DNA of 64,000 nucleotides from an uncultured Bacteriovorax sp. (GCA_946481315.1 CAMLMH010000001.1:62001-126000); one strand, 5' to 3'; positions 34,455 through 44,337 are shown, counted from the stretch's first letter. Notes: a model not told the origin generated them from the letters alone. Made by a program: numbers and translations.

Positions 34455-35837
34455 GTGGAATTATCTGCCAAGCTTTTTAACGATAAAACAGTTTTTTTTA
34501 CCTCGCTGGGTTGTTCAAAAAACCTGGTCGACTCCCAGGTCATGCTTGGATACCTCGGTCTTGATGGATATTCCATAGCCGAAGAGCCCAGTGATGCAGA
34601 GGTGATTATTGTTAACACATGTTCTTTCATTGAAGCATCAAAAAAAGAATCAGTTGAAACCATTTTGGACATGGCCGACTACAAAAATCCTGACAATGGA
34701 CGCTGCAAAGCTTTGGTAATTTCTGGTTGTATGGCCCAAAGATACGCAGAGCAACTTGAAGCAGAACTTCCGGAAGCCGATCTTATTATTGGTACTGGAG
34801 AATACAATAAAATCACCATGCTTTTAAAAGCAATGGAAGATGGGAAACTGGATAAGAAATCTTTTGTCGAAATTCCTAAATTTATTCACACTGAATATGA
34901 TCCTCGCCTGAATACATCACCTTTTTATACTGCCTGGCTAAAAATTTCTGAAGGATGTAACCGAAATTGTACTTTTTGTATTATCCCTAAATTACGCGGA
35001 AAATTGCGTTCGCGTACGGTTGAGTCTCTTGTAAATGAAGCTAAAAATTTAGCTTCATCAGGGGTACGGGAGCTCAATCTCATTTCTCAGGATCTTTCAG
35101 ATTACGGTGTTGACCTGGATGAAAATAATAAGCTTGCTCATCTCCTCTCCGGACTGGAGTCAGTAGAGGGTGTAGATTGGGTTAGATTGTTCTATTTTTA
35201 TCCGGATGAATTAACCGATGAAGTAATCGAAAAAATGGCGACTTCAGAAAAAATCTGTAAATATCTCGATATGCCGGTTCAGCATTTTTCTACTAATGTA
35301 CTCAAACGCATGAACAGAAAAATTACCGGAGAGAAAATCCATGAACGCATTGAGAAACTGCGTTCACGGATCCCGGGAATCATTCTTCGTACATCGATCA
35401 TTGTTGGATTTCCCGGAGAAACAGAAGAAGACTTCGACCTTCTACTGGAAGGCATTAAAACAGCGCGTTTCAATCACCTGGGCATTTTCCGTTATTCCGA
35501 TGAAGAAGGTACTCCGGCATTCAAGCTTCAGCCAAAAGTCCCGCAAGAAGTTATTGATGAGCGTTTTGACCGTCTTTTTGAAGCTCAAAGAGAAATCGTC
35601 CGCGAACTCAATTCAGCTTTCCTGGGCAAGGTTATACCTGTTTTAATTGAAGGCGAGCACGAAGAGACAGAATTGCTCATCCAGGGCCGCCATGAAGGGC
35701 AGGCACCGGATATCGACGGTAAAGTGATCATCAACGATTTAAACGGGCAGAAACTGGAAGTCGGTGATCTCGTTTCTGTCGAGATCACCGAAGTCCTAGA
35801 TTACGATTTAGTTGGTCGGGTCGTTTCAGTTAATTAG
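34455..35837 (+). CDS. rimO: Ribosomal protein S12 methylthiotransferase RimO
   Basis: Radical-SAM enzyme of 460 residues that adds a methylthio group to an Asp of ribosomal protein S12. The first cluster uses the Cys residues in SLGCSKN, NTCSFIEAS and SGCMAQR, and the radical-SAM cluster is CNRNCTFC. A TRAM-like domain lies at the C-terminus. The GTG start at 34455 is preceded by GGAT. LGCSKNLVDS and PKLRGKLRSR distinguish it from MiaB. It is convergent with the large lipoprotein gene by 4 nt. Confidence 0.95.
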   Translation: MELSAKLFNDKTVFFTSLGCSKNLVDSQVMLGYLGLDGYSIAEEPSDAEVIIVNTCSFIEASKKESVETILDMADYKNPDNGRCKALVISGCMAQRYAEQLEAELPEADLIIGTGEYNKITMLLKAMEDGKLDKKSFVEIPKFIHTEYDPRLNTSPFYTAWLKISEGCNRNCTFCIIPKLRGKLRSRTVESLVNEAKNLASSGVRELNLISQDLSDYGVDLDENNKLAHLLSGLESVEGVDWVRLFYFYPDELTDEVIEKMATSEKICKYLDMPVQHFSTNVLKRMNRKITGEKIHERIEKLRSRIPGIILRTSIIVGFPGETEEDFDLLLEGIKTARFNHLGIFRYSDEEGTPAFKLQPKVPQEVIDERFDRLFEAQREIVRELNSAFLGKVIPVLIEGEHEETELLIQGRHEGQAPDIDGKVIINDLNGQKLEVGDLVSVEITEVLDYDLVGRVVSVN

Positions 35838-38800
35838 TATTTCAGGCCTGGATATTTATGTCTGTCCGTAGCAGCAGGAAGTGCTGTTCCATCACATGCA
35901 GGATAATCAGCAGCGGCAGTGTCACTAGTCCAGACTCCTCCTTTAGCCACACAAATTGACTGTGTTTTAAACATTGGATTATCACATTCACCGTATTCAG
36001 TGTAAGAGTCATCCCAGTCTTTATAATTATTATAATCTTCAAGGAACTCAGGATCTAATCCGCTAGCATCCATTGTGCTGACCGGAGCTGTAACTGCCGG
36101 ATAAGCTGGATCCAGATCGATATCGCTGTTAATCTTGAAGGCCCGGTTCCAGTCTCGCACAACAACTCTGATTCTAGCTTTAATGTCCTTGGCAGAATCA
36201 AGACAGTTAAATGTGTAAAACGGGTTCGCGTCACCGAAAGGGTGAGAAGTGGCACTGAAATTCTTGGCCAGTTTCATCCATTCATTTGCGTGCGCTTTAC
36301 TGCTGGTACAAGCGGTATTGCGGGTGCCGTTAGCGGCTCTTAAGTTAGTGCGTAAACCTTTTTCAATAGGAGAGGCAAAAGATACGTTGGCCGTTGCTCC
36401 GTTTGAAGTTTCATAATCAAGACTCATGTATCCTTCGTTAACTTTTGTTTCCTCCAGTAAATCTCGAACTGGACCATCTAAACAGGCCTGTTTACGACCA
36501 CCACAATTAACTGTAGCTGCAGTTGATTGAGTATATTGATCACAAACACCGTTACCATCAGAGTCAACACCAGTGAAAGTGATCACCTCGAAACTTCCTG
36601 CATCGCAATTTGGACCAGGGGTTGTTGTCGAAATAGACGTATAATTACCATCGCACATTTCAGCTGTCGGAGTGAAGGTGGTTGCAGATGCAGGGATGTT
36701 GGCCATAAAAGGAGCCCCTAATCCAGTAGCATCGCCTTGTTTTGCACATCCTGCTACAACATACTTGGTGGTTGTTGAGTCAGTTTGATATGGTGGATAT
36801 CTATAGTACGAAAATGGTGCAACGTTAATGAACTGACAAACACCAGCACCTGCCGCTGTCTGCAGTTGCAGTTTGATGTTGTATAAGTCTTTTTCTTCCG
36901 CTTCCAGTAGACATCTGATGTCACGTGCCCCTTCTGCTTCAATAATGTTTGTCGCTGGTATTTTACAATCTCTATATTGTTGATTGTCTCCGAATTTATG
37001 CATGATAAATGATGAAGCCGTTGATGTGTTAGTTACCCGGAAATAATCACGCACTTCCAGTTCAAAAGCAAAATCAGTCTGACCAATTAAATTCACGGCA
37101 GAGATAACATATTCTTTGCGCGGAACTCTTACAGTTGGTTTACCGGAAATAAGACCAGTTCTGGCATCCAGGGTTAATCCTAATGGCAGAGCAGGTGTAA
37201 CAGTAAAGACAGTGTTGTTCCCAATACTCAAGTTGGCTTTAATTTCCACGCTCACGTTGTTTTCAACAAAGAAATGGTTCAAATTGCTGACCGTGCTTAT
37301 TTGCGTGTAGCGCCCGACATCAGCAACTTCGTCATCGGTAATATACTGACTGTTGCGGAAGTAATTTGTAGAGGATGGCTGTTTAGTCACATCACTAACA
37401 TATAAAGTAGAACCTGATTTATCATAGATAAAAGCAGAAAGATCACCAGTAACCGGAGCAGGTGCGCCTGGCAAAGTCGAAATATCGTAACCGATATTAA
37501 ATGTAGGGCCACCAAGAGTTGTTGCCCCTAATACTATTTTTAAATTATTTGATTCAACTTGTGAAATGGTTGTAGTTGTTGTCCCGGAAGCATAAACTTC
37601 ATGGTTTCTGACGTTTTCACCCTGTGTAAAGGTCGCAATTGATGTAGGGTCAGGAGTTAGAAACTGAATAAAAATATCATTACCTTCTATTGCAACAATT
37701 CTTCCCAGAGCGCCGGCTGCATTAGAAACATAGCCCCCGATTGTAAAGTTTGTTGATGAAGCCAGAGATAATACAACATTGTAATGAACAACAATTGGTG
37801 TTGCTGCTGTTGTCGTTGAAGTTGGAGTTACGGCCAGAGGGGAAATGAATGTTTTTTCGCTATAGAAAGCATTTCCCGAATCCAAAATTGCCCCTGCACT
37901 GAAAGGCCCGTTCATGTTTGCAATACTCAACTTTTCAAATCCAACTGCGCCGATTTTACGCAGGATACGCGCCTTTATATTAGTTTCTAAAGGAGGCGTA
38001 ATAGGCTGGAACAGCATTTCGCCTTCCAGAAACTTTGTTGAGCTGTTAACACTGATTAACTGCCGGTCTGTGTAACTTAAATCTTTCGGAGCATAGATAG
38101 CTCCTAAGCCAACCGCTGCAGTAACAGAGTTAATATCATTACGTGCTGTAACGTTAAATGTTGCACCGTCGAGAGTATCTGTGAAGGCTCCGGTAATTTC
38201 TCCGGTAGCTGGATTAAGAGAAAGACCTGACGGCAATGCAGGTGAGACCGAATAAGATACATTGTTTTCAGCTGTCAATCCAGCATTGGTAACAGGTTTA
38301 AGCCTTATACCGTTAGCAACTGAAACACCTGGTTCATAAATACGAACCAGCGCTGAGACTGAGAATTTATCGTCAAAAAATTGATAGTCATTGTCTGCAA
38401 CGAAAGTAGTACCTACACGTCTCATGGTGAAGTCTGTATCGATCCCCAGAGTTCCCGCTGTAGTATCCCGTGTAGTAATGCGAGTGGCATTTCCTACGAA
38501 AGTTTTTGCATCGTCAATGTATTGTCCATCTTGAAAATAAATGTCTTTAGAAATCATTTCTACATAGACTATACCCCGAGTGGAAGTAGAAGTCGGACGG
38601 TAGAGTTTAACAACTTTTCCGACAGCATCGTTTGAACCTACAGTATCTGCATTGTTGGAAATAAATCTGGCAGTTGTTAAAGAAGGATATTGCTCAGTAG
38701 GAGGTGTTTGGGTCGTATCAAAATAGGACAAGCTGGTAATATTTTCTACTTCAATCGGAATTACTCTGGAAATACCAACTCGTGATGTATTTACATCCAC

Positions 38801-39511
38801 AAATTTAACTACGCCAACAGGGCCGTCAGCAGTAGAGAGTAGGCCGGTTCTCTCATATGGGTCATCTGCATTAATATTAGAAGTAATAGATGAAATCTGA
38901 GCTCCACCAGTAGGGGAAAGTCTCATGAGAAGTTTGTCATTTTGAGAATAGAAAATACCGCCCAACCGCTGATACACCCCAATACTGATAGTGGTATCCA
39001 TTGTTTTAACAATTCCCGTTTTACTTATGTAATGAAGTCTAACGGTATATGGGACTGGCTTGCCATAATTTAATGGATTTGTATCGGAGAAAACATCAAT
39101 GGTTTTTCCACTGATTTTACATTCATCTGCACGAAGGCTAATTCCCGGCGGTAATGCTGTTGCAGAGACAATTTCACATTTAACCATTAAAGTGTCGCGA
39201 TATGGCTCCAAACCAATAGATCCGTCTAATTGCGCTTCTAAATTTACCGTCTGGCCAATTTCATAAGTTTTAGTCGTTACAGTGGTTATTTCATCTGGAA
39301 CTTTTATGCGAAAAATAGTCGGATCAGTTAGCGTTGACGGATCAATGACATTCCCGGTTTCATCAGTCACCGGACCGCTAACAGCTTCAGCGGGTGTAAC
39401 TTTTTTCGGTGGTTCCTTCTTAAACTTGGTCAAGCTGTCAGGCATACAACCGGCCAGAATAAGGGTGGTTACTAGAGATGACGTTAGGAGTTTTATGTTA
39501 AACGTTTTCAT
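35834..39511 (-). CDS. Large surface lipoprotein with cadherin-like/He_PIG domains
   Basis: A 1225-residue protein. The lipobox LILAGC ends at Cys22, so it should be an exported lipoprotein. Two stretches match putative Ig/He_PIG folds: PALPSGLSLNPATGEITG near 430, and PALPLGLTLDARTGLISG in the middle third. Such domains occur in surface adhesins. The C-terminal 300 residues are rich in Cys and have no motif I know. Thr, Ser and Asn are abundant, as in extracellular proteins. It may be involved in surface attachment. The gene lies divergently from the sigma54-type regulator across a 191-nt region carrying TTGCC boxes. Confidence 0.75.
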   Translation of the reverse strand: MKTFNIKLLTSSLVTTLILAGCMPDSLTKFKKEPPKKVTPAEAVSGPVTDETGNVIDPSTLTDPTIFRIKVPDEITTVTTKTYEIGQTVNLEAQLDGSIGLEPYRDTLMVKCEIVSATALPPGISLRADECKISGKTIDVFSDTNPLNYGKPVPYTVRLHYISKTGIVKTMDTTISIGVYQRLGGIFYSQNDKLLMRLSPTGGAQISSITSNINADDPYERTGLLSTADGPVGVVKFVDVNTSRVGISRVIPIEVENITSLSYFDTTQTPPTEQYPSLTTARFISNNADTVGSNDAVGKVVKLYRPTSTSTRGIVYVEMISKDIYFQDGQYIDDAKTFVGNATRITTRDTTAGTLGIDTDFTMRRVGTTFVADNDYQFFDDKFSVSALVRIYEPGVSVANGIRLKPVTNAGLTAENNVSYSVSPALPSGLSLNPATGEITGAFTDTLDGATFNVTARNDINSVTAAVGLGAIYAPKDLSYTDRQLISVNSSTKFLEGEMLFQPITPPLETNIKARILRKIGAVGFEKLSIANMNGPFSAGAILDSGNAFYSEKTFISPLAVTPTSTTTAATPIVVHYNVVLSLASSTNFTIGGYVSNAAGALGRIVAIEGNDIFIQFLTPDPTSIATFTQGENVRNHEVYASGTTTTTISQVESNNLKIVLGATTLGGPTFNIGYDISTLPGAPAPVTGDLSAFIYDKSGSTLYVSDVTKQPSSTNYFRNSQYITDDEVADVGRYTQISTVSNLNHFFVENNVSVEIKANLSIGNNTVFTVTPALPLGLTLDARTGLISGKPTVRVPRKEYVISAVNLIGQTDFAFELEVRDYFRVTNTSTASSFIMHKFGDNQQYRDCKIPATNIIEAEGARDIRCLLEAEEKDLYNIKLQLQTAAGAGVCQFINVAPFSYYRYPPYQTDSTTTKYVVAGCAKQGDATGLGAPFMANIPASATTFTPTAEMCDGNYTSISTTTPGPNCDAGSFEVITFTGVDSDGNGVCDQYTQSTAATVNCGGRKQACLDGPVRDLLEETKVNEGYMSLDYETSNGATANVSFASPIEKGLRTNLRAANGTRNTACTSSKAHANEWMKLAKNFSATSHPFGDANPFYTFNCLDSAKDIKARIRVVVRDWNRAFKINSDIDLDPAYPAVTAPVSTMDASGLDPEFLEDYNNYKDWDDSYTEYGECDNPMFKTQSICVAKGGVWTSDTAAADYPACDGTALPAATDRHKYPGLKY

Positions 39512-39581
39512 ATCTCTTATTATCGTTAAAATTTAAGAAATATTTAGGAATTACCTAAAGCTCAATGTTTTCGTTCGGTTA

Positions 39582-39633
39582 TTGCCAATATTGCCCACCC
39601 CCCCGCCTAAAAAATGCACATAATTTTGGGCAA
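39582..39633. promoter_or_regulatory. Clustered TTGCC/GGGCAA boxes upstream of lipoprotein and regulator genes
   Basis: Contains a direct repeat TTGCC-AATA-TTGCC at 39582-39595 and GGGCAA at 39628-39633, separated by a C-rich tract, in the divergent intergenic region. A similar set lies upstream of the repeat lipoprotein at 55173-55260. It could be a shared operator; the function is unproven. Confidence 0.35.
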
Positions 39634-39691
39634 TCAGTGAAAAATGTATAGGACTCCAAAGCTTTAATTGATCCAAATAAGGATTATTACT

Positions 39692-39706
39692 ATGATGCTT
39701 CTATGA
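39692..39706 (+). promoter_or_regulatory. Four-codon upstream ORF coupled to the regulator start
   Basis: ATG ATG CTT CTA TGA (MMLL-stop) begins 8 nt after AAGGA at 39679-39683. Its TGA overlaps the ATG of the regulator gene at 39703 as ATGA. The regulator start itself lies 19 nt from the Shine-Dalgarno, too far for direct initiation, so coupling by reinitiation is plausible. Confidence 0.5.
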
Positions 39707-41055
39707 ATTCCAAAGCCTTATCATTGTTAATCATCGAAGACGATTTATTGTCCAGAATAGGTCTTGCCGGCCGTTTGAAAAACTATGGGCACGTAGCCCA
39801 GGCTTCCAGCGAAAAAGAAGCGATACTTTTAATGGAACTAGATTCGTACGATCTGGCCTTCGTTGATCTGGATCTAGAAAGAGAGCTGGCGGGTTTGCAG
39901 CTGATCAGCCTTTTAAAGGCACGTGGAACATATGTGGTTGTCTTAAGCGGAAGAGAGGAAGATAAAGTCATTAGTGCTGCCTATGAGCAAGGCGCAGGTG
40001 ACTTTCTAAGCAAGCCGTTTACCAAGGAATCCATTGAACTAATCATTAAAAAATTTAACTTATTGAAAAACAATAACAGCAATCTGCTTAGACTACAGCA
40101 ATTTTTCATGACTCAAAATTATGAAGTAATAGAGCAGCTGAAAATCATTGAGCAAGCAGTAAGTTCCGCATTGCCTGTACTGATCACCGGTGAAACCGGT
40201 ACCGGCAAAACAATGCTGGCAAAATATATTCATGAACTCGACGATTCCGAAAAACCTTTTATTCATCTTAACTGTTCTGAAATTAGTGAAAGCCTTATTG
40301 AATCTGAATTGTTTGGACATGAAAAAGGTTCATTTACCGGAGCCCACAAGACTAAAAAAGGTCTGCTGGAACTGGCAAATGGTGGAACGTTGTTTCTGGA
40401 TGAAATCGCGACACTTTCTCTCAATGTACAGAAAAAACTTCTTAAGGCAATTGAAGAAAAAGTTTTTTATCCAGTGGGATCTGAGAAAACTGTAAGTTCA
40501 TCATTTCGTCTGATCAGTGCAACTTGTGAAGATCTGAAACTTAAACAAAGCAGAGGCGAGTTTCGCCAGGATTTCCTCTTCCGGATAGAGGGACATAACA
40601 TTCAGTTGCGAAGTTTACGTAACAGACGTGAAGATATAATTCCAATTGCTCAAATTTTTCTCAAAAAAGGACCGAGAAAAATCGTTTTATCAGAGGCCGT
40701 CAAACAACAATTCTTAAATTATGAGTGGCCGGGAAATATCCGGGAGCTCGAAAGAACTATAGAAGTGTTACGTAATAGGAGTAATGGAATAATTCAGCTG
40801 CAAGATCTTGCAGGTTTATTAAGCTCCAGTTGTCAGCAAATTGCAAATGAACTAAGCATTGATCTGCAGGCAGTGAAGTCTATGGGATTGAACGCTTATA
40901 TTGAAATGATTGAAGCCCAGATAACCGAAAAAATATTAAAAGAAAATAACGATAAAGTTCGCAAGACCATGGCAGATTTAAAACTGTCTAATAATTCTTT
41001 TTACCGCATTATAACTAATTTGAAAGCGCAGGAATTAAAAAATGCCGATCAATAG
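39703..41055 (+). CDS. Sigma54-dependent response regulator (NtrC type)
   Basis: A 450-residue regulator. The receiver domain holds acidic D13-D14, phospho-acceptor D55 and K104. The AAA+ domain has Walker A GETGTGKT (163-170), the sigma54 loop as GSFTGA (209-214, Ser in place of the usual Ala), Walker B GGTLFLDE (227-234) and arginine-finger-type FRQDFLFRI. The C-terminus has a Fis-like helix-turn-helix near 415-440. It should activate sigma54 promoters upon phosphorylation. The cognate kinase is not in view, but a small DHp-like protein is encoded in overlap at its 3' end. Its translation appears to depend on a four-codon upstream ORF. Confidence 0.9.
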   Translation: MNSKALSLLIIEDDLLSRIGLAGRLKNYGHVAQASSEKEAILLMELDSYDLAFVDLDLERELAGLQLISLLKARGTYVVVLSGREEDKVISAAYEQGAGDFLSKPFTKESIELIIKKFNLLKNNNSNLLRLQQFFMTQNYEVIEQLKIIEQAVSSALPVLITGETGTGKTMLAKYIHELDDSEKPFIHLNCSEISESLIESELFGHEKGSFTGAHKTKKGLLELANGGTLFLDEIATLSLNVQKKLLKAIEEKVFYPVGSEKTVSSSFRLISATCEDLKLKQSRGEFRQDFLFRIEGHNIQLRSLRNRREDIIPIAQIFLKKGPRKIVLSEAVKQQFLNYEWPGNIRELERTIEVLRNRSNGIIQLQDLAGLLSSSCQQIANELSIDLQAVKSMGLNAYIEMIEAQITEKILKENNDKVRKTMADLKLSNNSFYRIITNLKAQELKNADQ

Positions 41056-41233
41056 TCAGAATAAACTGCAGCATGACATTAATTCGACTCTCTCTTCTTT
41101 GCTAAGTGCACTGGAACTGGTTAGAGATGAATGGAAAGACAACCAGGAATTAGTTGAGAAAATTCTTCCACTAAGTAAATCAAAAATTAATGAACTCGAA
41201 GTTCTCTTAAAGGACTTTTATCGCAATCAATGA
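41042..41233 (+). CDS. Small DHp-like protein (isolated HisKA-type hairpin)
   Basis: A 63-residue protein overlapping the regulator gene by 14 nt, with AGGA 8 nt before its ATG. The sequence begins with LQHDINSTLSSLLSALELV, which resembles the H-box of histidine kinases (H followed by an acidic residue, then N/S and hydrophobics), and ends in a second helix (KSKINELEVLLKDF). No ATPase (CA) domain follows. It may be a stand-alone dimeric phosphotransfer or docking partner of the regulator. The Pro usual after the H-box is absent, so this call is tentative. Confidence 0.6.
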   Translation: MPINSQNKLQHDINSTLSSLLSALELVRDEWKDNQELVEKILPLSKSKINELEVLLKDFYRNQ

Positions 41234-41304
41234 GTAAAATCGTGCCCCTTTTATTCCCGCAACGTTTTGTTAAACTTTAGAAAAACGATTCGCAGGAGTA
41301 TCAT

Positions 41305-42114
41305 TTGAGATTAGCTGTTATCTTCGCTCTGGCTTTATCCATTCACATCTTACATGCTCAGGATAACAAGACCGATAAAAATATTTCTTTCGCAGAAAAA
41401 ATGCGCCCACAGCTAATGCGTTTTTTGGGTGAAGAGTGGACTGTGAAAATTATTGGTCCCGCTCCAATTCCTCCAAAGCCTCAGATGCAGATGCCAACAC
41501 TGCCGAAAATTGTCAGCGATGCTACTTCTACTGCGGTTTACGATAAAAAAGAAGATAAAATCAAATTACCTGCCGATGTCGAACAGAAATACAGTTACGC
41601 TTTTATCCGCGAACTCTACGAAGCAACCCGACAGGCTAAACCAACTGATGAAGAAGTGAATCAGTTTATGAATGTCCTTTCCCAGGGGGGAACTCGCGAA
41701 GGTGTGTATCGGGCACTTGTGCTGGATGCAACTTATGCGGGCATGGAAGAATGGGATAAACCAGTTAAAAGTGCCACCGCTGATTTTGCTGTTTATTTCT
41801 GGGGAAAATATCTGGGCAAAAAAGTGGAAAAGAAAAGTTTTGAAGGCTGGAGTGTTTTTACTTTAAAGAGAGTCATTACAGAAAAAACTCTGGATATGTT
41901 CGACGCTTTCGGCTCGGATCGTGAAGGGTTAGAAAAATGGTACGCTCTTATGTCCGCTGATCTCGCAGCTAAATTTCCAACTTTGTGGTCAAATAATTTA
42001 CGAAAAATAACAGTCCCGGAAGATCACAAAGCATGGGCTTCTAAAGTGCCGCTTCAACACATAAAATCTGAAGTCATCATCAAGCTTCACTCTGCGTTCA
42101 ATGCAATGATGTAA
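41305..42114 (+). CDS. Secreted hypothetical protein
   Basis: A 269-residue protein with a signal peptide (MRLAVIFALALSIHILHA). A TTG start at 41305 follows AGGAG. The mature part has a Pro/Met-rich stretch (residues about 52-65) and then a helical region containing PTDEEVNQFMNVLSQGGTRE, which recalls repeated helical attachment domains but not closely enough to name. No Cys pair or enzyme motif is visible. Its role is unknown. The next gene is convergent. Confidence 0.65.
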   Translation: MRLAVIFALALSIHILHAQDNKTDKNISFAEKMRPQLMRFLGEEWTVKIIGPAPIPPKPQMQMPTLPKIVSDATSTAVYDKKEDKIKLPADVEQKYSYAFIRELYEATRQAKPTDEEVNQFMNVLSQGGTREGVYRALVLDATYAGMEEWDKPVKSATADFAVYFWGKYLGKKVEKKSFEGWSVFTLKRVITEKTLDMFDAFGSDREGLEKWYALMSADLAAKFPTLWSNNLRKITVPEDHKAWASKVPLQHIKSEVIIKLHSAFNAMM

Positions 42115-42116
42115 AT

Positions 42117-43088
42117 CTACTTCCAGAACGGATTTTCGGTAGAGGTTAAAACGCGAAGAAAGCGCTCAACTCCCATGGCAATTCCTGCAGATGGCGGAAA
42201 CCCTTTTTCCAGGGCCCGGTATAAGACTTCTGGTTCAGGTAATGTGTAGCCATACAATTCTTTTTTTTCACTGGCCTGATTTATAAACCTTTGCTTTTGA
42301 ATTTTCAGATCACGAAGTTCGTTAAAACAATTACAAAGCTCTATTCCTTTAGCATAAATTTCAAAACGCTCACAAACTCGCGAATCGCTTTCTTTCAATG
42401 TCGCCAGTGCGCTCAGGTGATGGGGAAATTCATATAAGAGCAGATAGGGATAATGGACGAGGTGGGGTTCAATTTTATTCAAAAACAGCAGGAAGTAATA
42501 ATCATCCCAGGATAATTCCTCTCCCTGATTTGGTAGAGGGACATCTTTAAAATTCTTTTCGATCAGTTCCCGTAAATCTTTTTTCTCCAGATAATCCAGA
42601 ATATCAATAGAAAGCATGTCCAGGAAAATCTCCTGAATCGTTGCCCGTTGGAATTTCAGTTTGCTCATGCTGCTATCAACCGAAATGGATTTTTCTTCCA
42701 GTGCGTTCAGGCAAAACTGAAAGAGGCCCTCACAGTCATCCATAATTTTTTCGTAACGAGCATTGGTGCGATACCATTCGAGCATGAGAAATTGCGGACG
42801 GTGATGAGGAGCATCTGGCTCGTCCCTAAAAGAGTAACCAAGTGTAAAAATATTTTCGAACCCTAATGCCAGGAGTTCTTTCATGTGGAATTCGGGAGAA
42901 GTATGCAAATAAGAAGGGATGATTTGTCCGGTTCGCGCGTGCGCGACCTGGAAGGGATGAATGTGTGTTTCCATTCCCGGGTTTTGCACCATTGGTGGCG
43001 TAAGCACATCCAGAAAACCCTGGCCTTCGAAATAACGGCGGATGGCCCGAAGCAGTTGAAATTGAGCGTGAAGTTTTTCTTTTCTCAT
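42117..43088 (-). CDS. epmA: Elongation factor P beta-lysyltransferase EpmA
   Basis: A class II lysyl-tRNA-synthetase-like enzyme of about 323 residues that lacks the anticodon-binding domain and modifies a Lys of EF-P. Class II motifs are present: YLHTSPEFHMKELL with YSFRDEPDAPHHRPQFLMLE (motif 2), and GIAMGVERFL (motif 3). I start at MRKEKLHAQF (43088) because the family begins there. A longer frame to 43148 adds 20 unrelated residues. No epmB gene is in view. ftsY is divergent. Confidence 0.9.
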   Translation of the reverse strand: MRKEKLHAQFQLLRAIRRYFEGQGFLDVLTPPMVQNPGMETHIHPFQVAHARTGQIIPSYLHTSPEFHMKELLALGFENIFTLGYSFRDEPDAPHHRPQFLMLEWYRTNARYEKIMDDCEGLFQFCLNALEEKSISVDSSMSKLKFQRATIQEIFLDMLSIDILDYLEKKDLRELIEKNFKDVPLPNQGEELSWDDYYFLLFLNKIEPHLVHYPYLLLYEFPHHLSALATLKESDSRVCERFEIYAKGIELCNCFNELRDLKIQKQRFINQASEKKELYGYTLPEPEVLYRALEKGFPPSAGIAMGVERFLRVLTSTENPFWK

Positions 43089-43191
43089 TTTGGGCACATT
43101 ATCTGATAAATTACTTGCTGTGCAAGTTGAAAAAGAGCTGTTGTGCACATATATTTTAGCAGCTCAAAAATTCTCTTAAGCGGTAGGTTTT

Positions 43192-44337
43192 ATGGATTGG
43201 ATTTATATTGTTCTGGCACTGGTTATTTTCGCACTTGCCCTGTTCTTCTTTCTTTCCAGAAAAAAAGAACCAAAGCTTCCGCCGCCAGCGGAGAAGCCAT
43301 TTGTTGCAAAAGTTGAAAAAGAACCTGAATTGCCAAAAGCTGAACCGGAAGTTGTACTACCTACTCCAGCTCCGGCTAAGGTTAGCTTTAAAGACCGCCT
43401 CAAAATAGGCCTTTCCCGTTCCCGCAATGAAGTCTGGGGAAAATTAACAAATTTATTTTCCGGCCAGGCCATCAACGAAGAAAAAGTAGAGGAGCTGGAA
43501 GAATTACTCTATGGAGCAGACATCGGTACCGGTACCGTCGATGCTTTGATGAAAGAAGTTCATAAAAAAGCCAAAAGCGGTGACTTGACCGAAGAAAGTT
43601 TTAAGACTTTTCTCTTTAGTTTCTTAAAAGAAAAGATGGAGCCTGTGCAGGCACATGTTGATCAATCACTCTATGCTTATGATCCTGCTGCGCCTAAATC
43701 AACTAAAGTGATTATGATTGTAGGTGTAAATGGTGCGGGAAAAACGACGACTATTGGAAAACTGGCCACCAAACTTCGCGCTCAAGGCGCAAGTGTTGTG
43801 GTTGGGGCCTGTGATACTTTCCGTGCAGCAGCCGTTGATCAACTGCAAGTCTGGTGTGATCGCGCAGGGGCAACAATGATTCGGGCCAAGGAAGGGGCTA
43901 ATCCTTCCGGCGTGGGTTATGACGCTCTTCAGGCCGCCCTCAATCAGCAGGCGGATTATTGTATTCTTGACACAGCAGGACGACTGCACACTAAAGAAAA
44001 CTTAATGGATGAACTGAACAAGAGTAAAAATGTTTTAAAGAAGCTTGATCCAACCGCTCCTCATCAAATCCTGTTAGTGCTTGACGCAATTACCGGACAA
44101 AACGCATTAAGGCAGGCTGAAGAATTCCATAAGACGCTCACGCTAACTGGTTTAATATTCACAAAATGCGACGGTTCTTCAAAGGCCGGAAGTGCTGTCT
44201 CGATAGTTGATCAATTAAAACTTCCAATCGCCTATATAGGAGTTGGTGAGACTGCTGACGACCTCGATATCTTTAATGTGGATGATTATCTGCATGCACT
44301 TTTAGGAAGTGAAAGGGAGGCTGCTACAATACCCTAG
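43192..44337 (+). CDS. ftsY: Signal recognition particle receptor FtsY
   Basis: GTPase of 381 residues that docks SRP-ribosome complexes at the membrane. Its N-terminus has an uncommon membrane-helix-like stretch (VLALVIFALALFFFL) followed by a Pro/Glu/Lys-rich linker. The NG domain shows GVNGAGKTTTIGKLA (G1), DTFRAAA (G2), DTAGRLH (G3), TKCDG (G4) and GVGE near the end. It is followed by zapA-like and 5-FTHF cyclo-ligase genes. AAGCGGTAGG precedes the ATG. Confidence 0.95.
   Translation: MDWIYIVLALVIFALALFFFLSRKKEPKLPPPAEKPFVAKVEKEPELPKAEPEVVLPTPAPAKVSFKDRLKIGLSRSRNEVWGKLTNLFSGQAINEEKVEELEELLYGADIGTGTVDALMKEVHKKAKSGDLTEESFKTFLFSFLKEKMEPVQAHVDQSLYAYDPAAPKSTKVIMIVGVNGAGKTTTIGKLATKLRAQGASVVVGACDTFRAAAVDQLQVWCDRAGATMIRAKEGANPSGVGYDALQAALNQQADYCILDTAGRLHTKENLMDELNKSKNVLKKLDPTAPHQILLVLDAITGQNALRQAEEFHKTLTLTGLIFTKCDGSSKAGSAVSIVDQLKLPIAYIGVGETADDLDIFNVDDYLHALLGSEREAATIP

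Noticed and set aside
34373..34672. N-terminal extension of the lytic transglycosylase gene
   Set aside because: It would precede the lipobox signal peptide, has no ribosome site and overlaps rimO.
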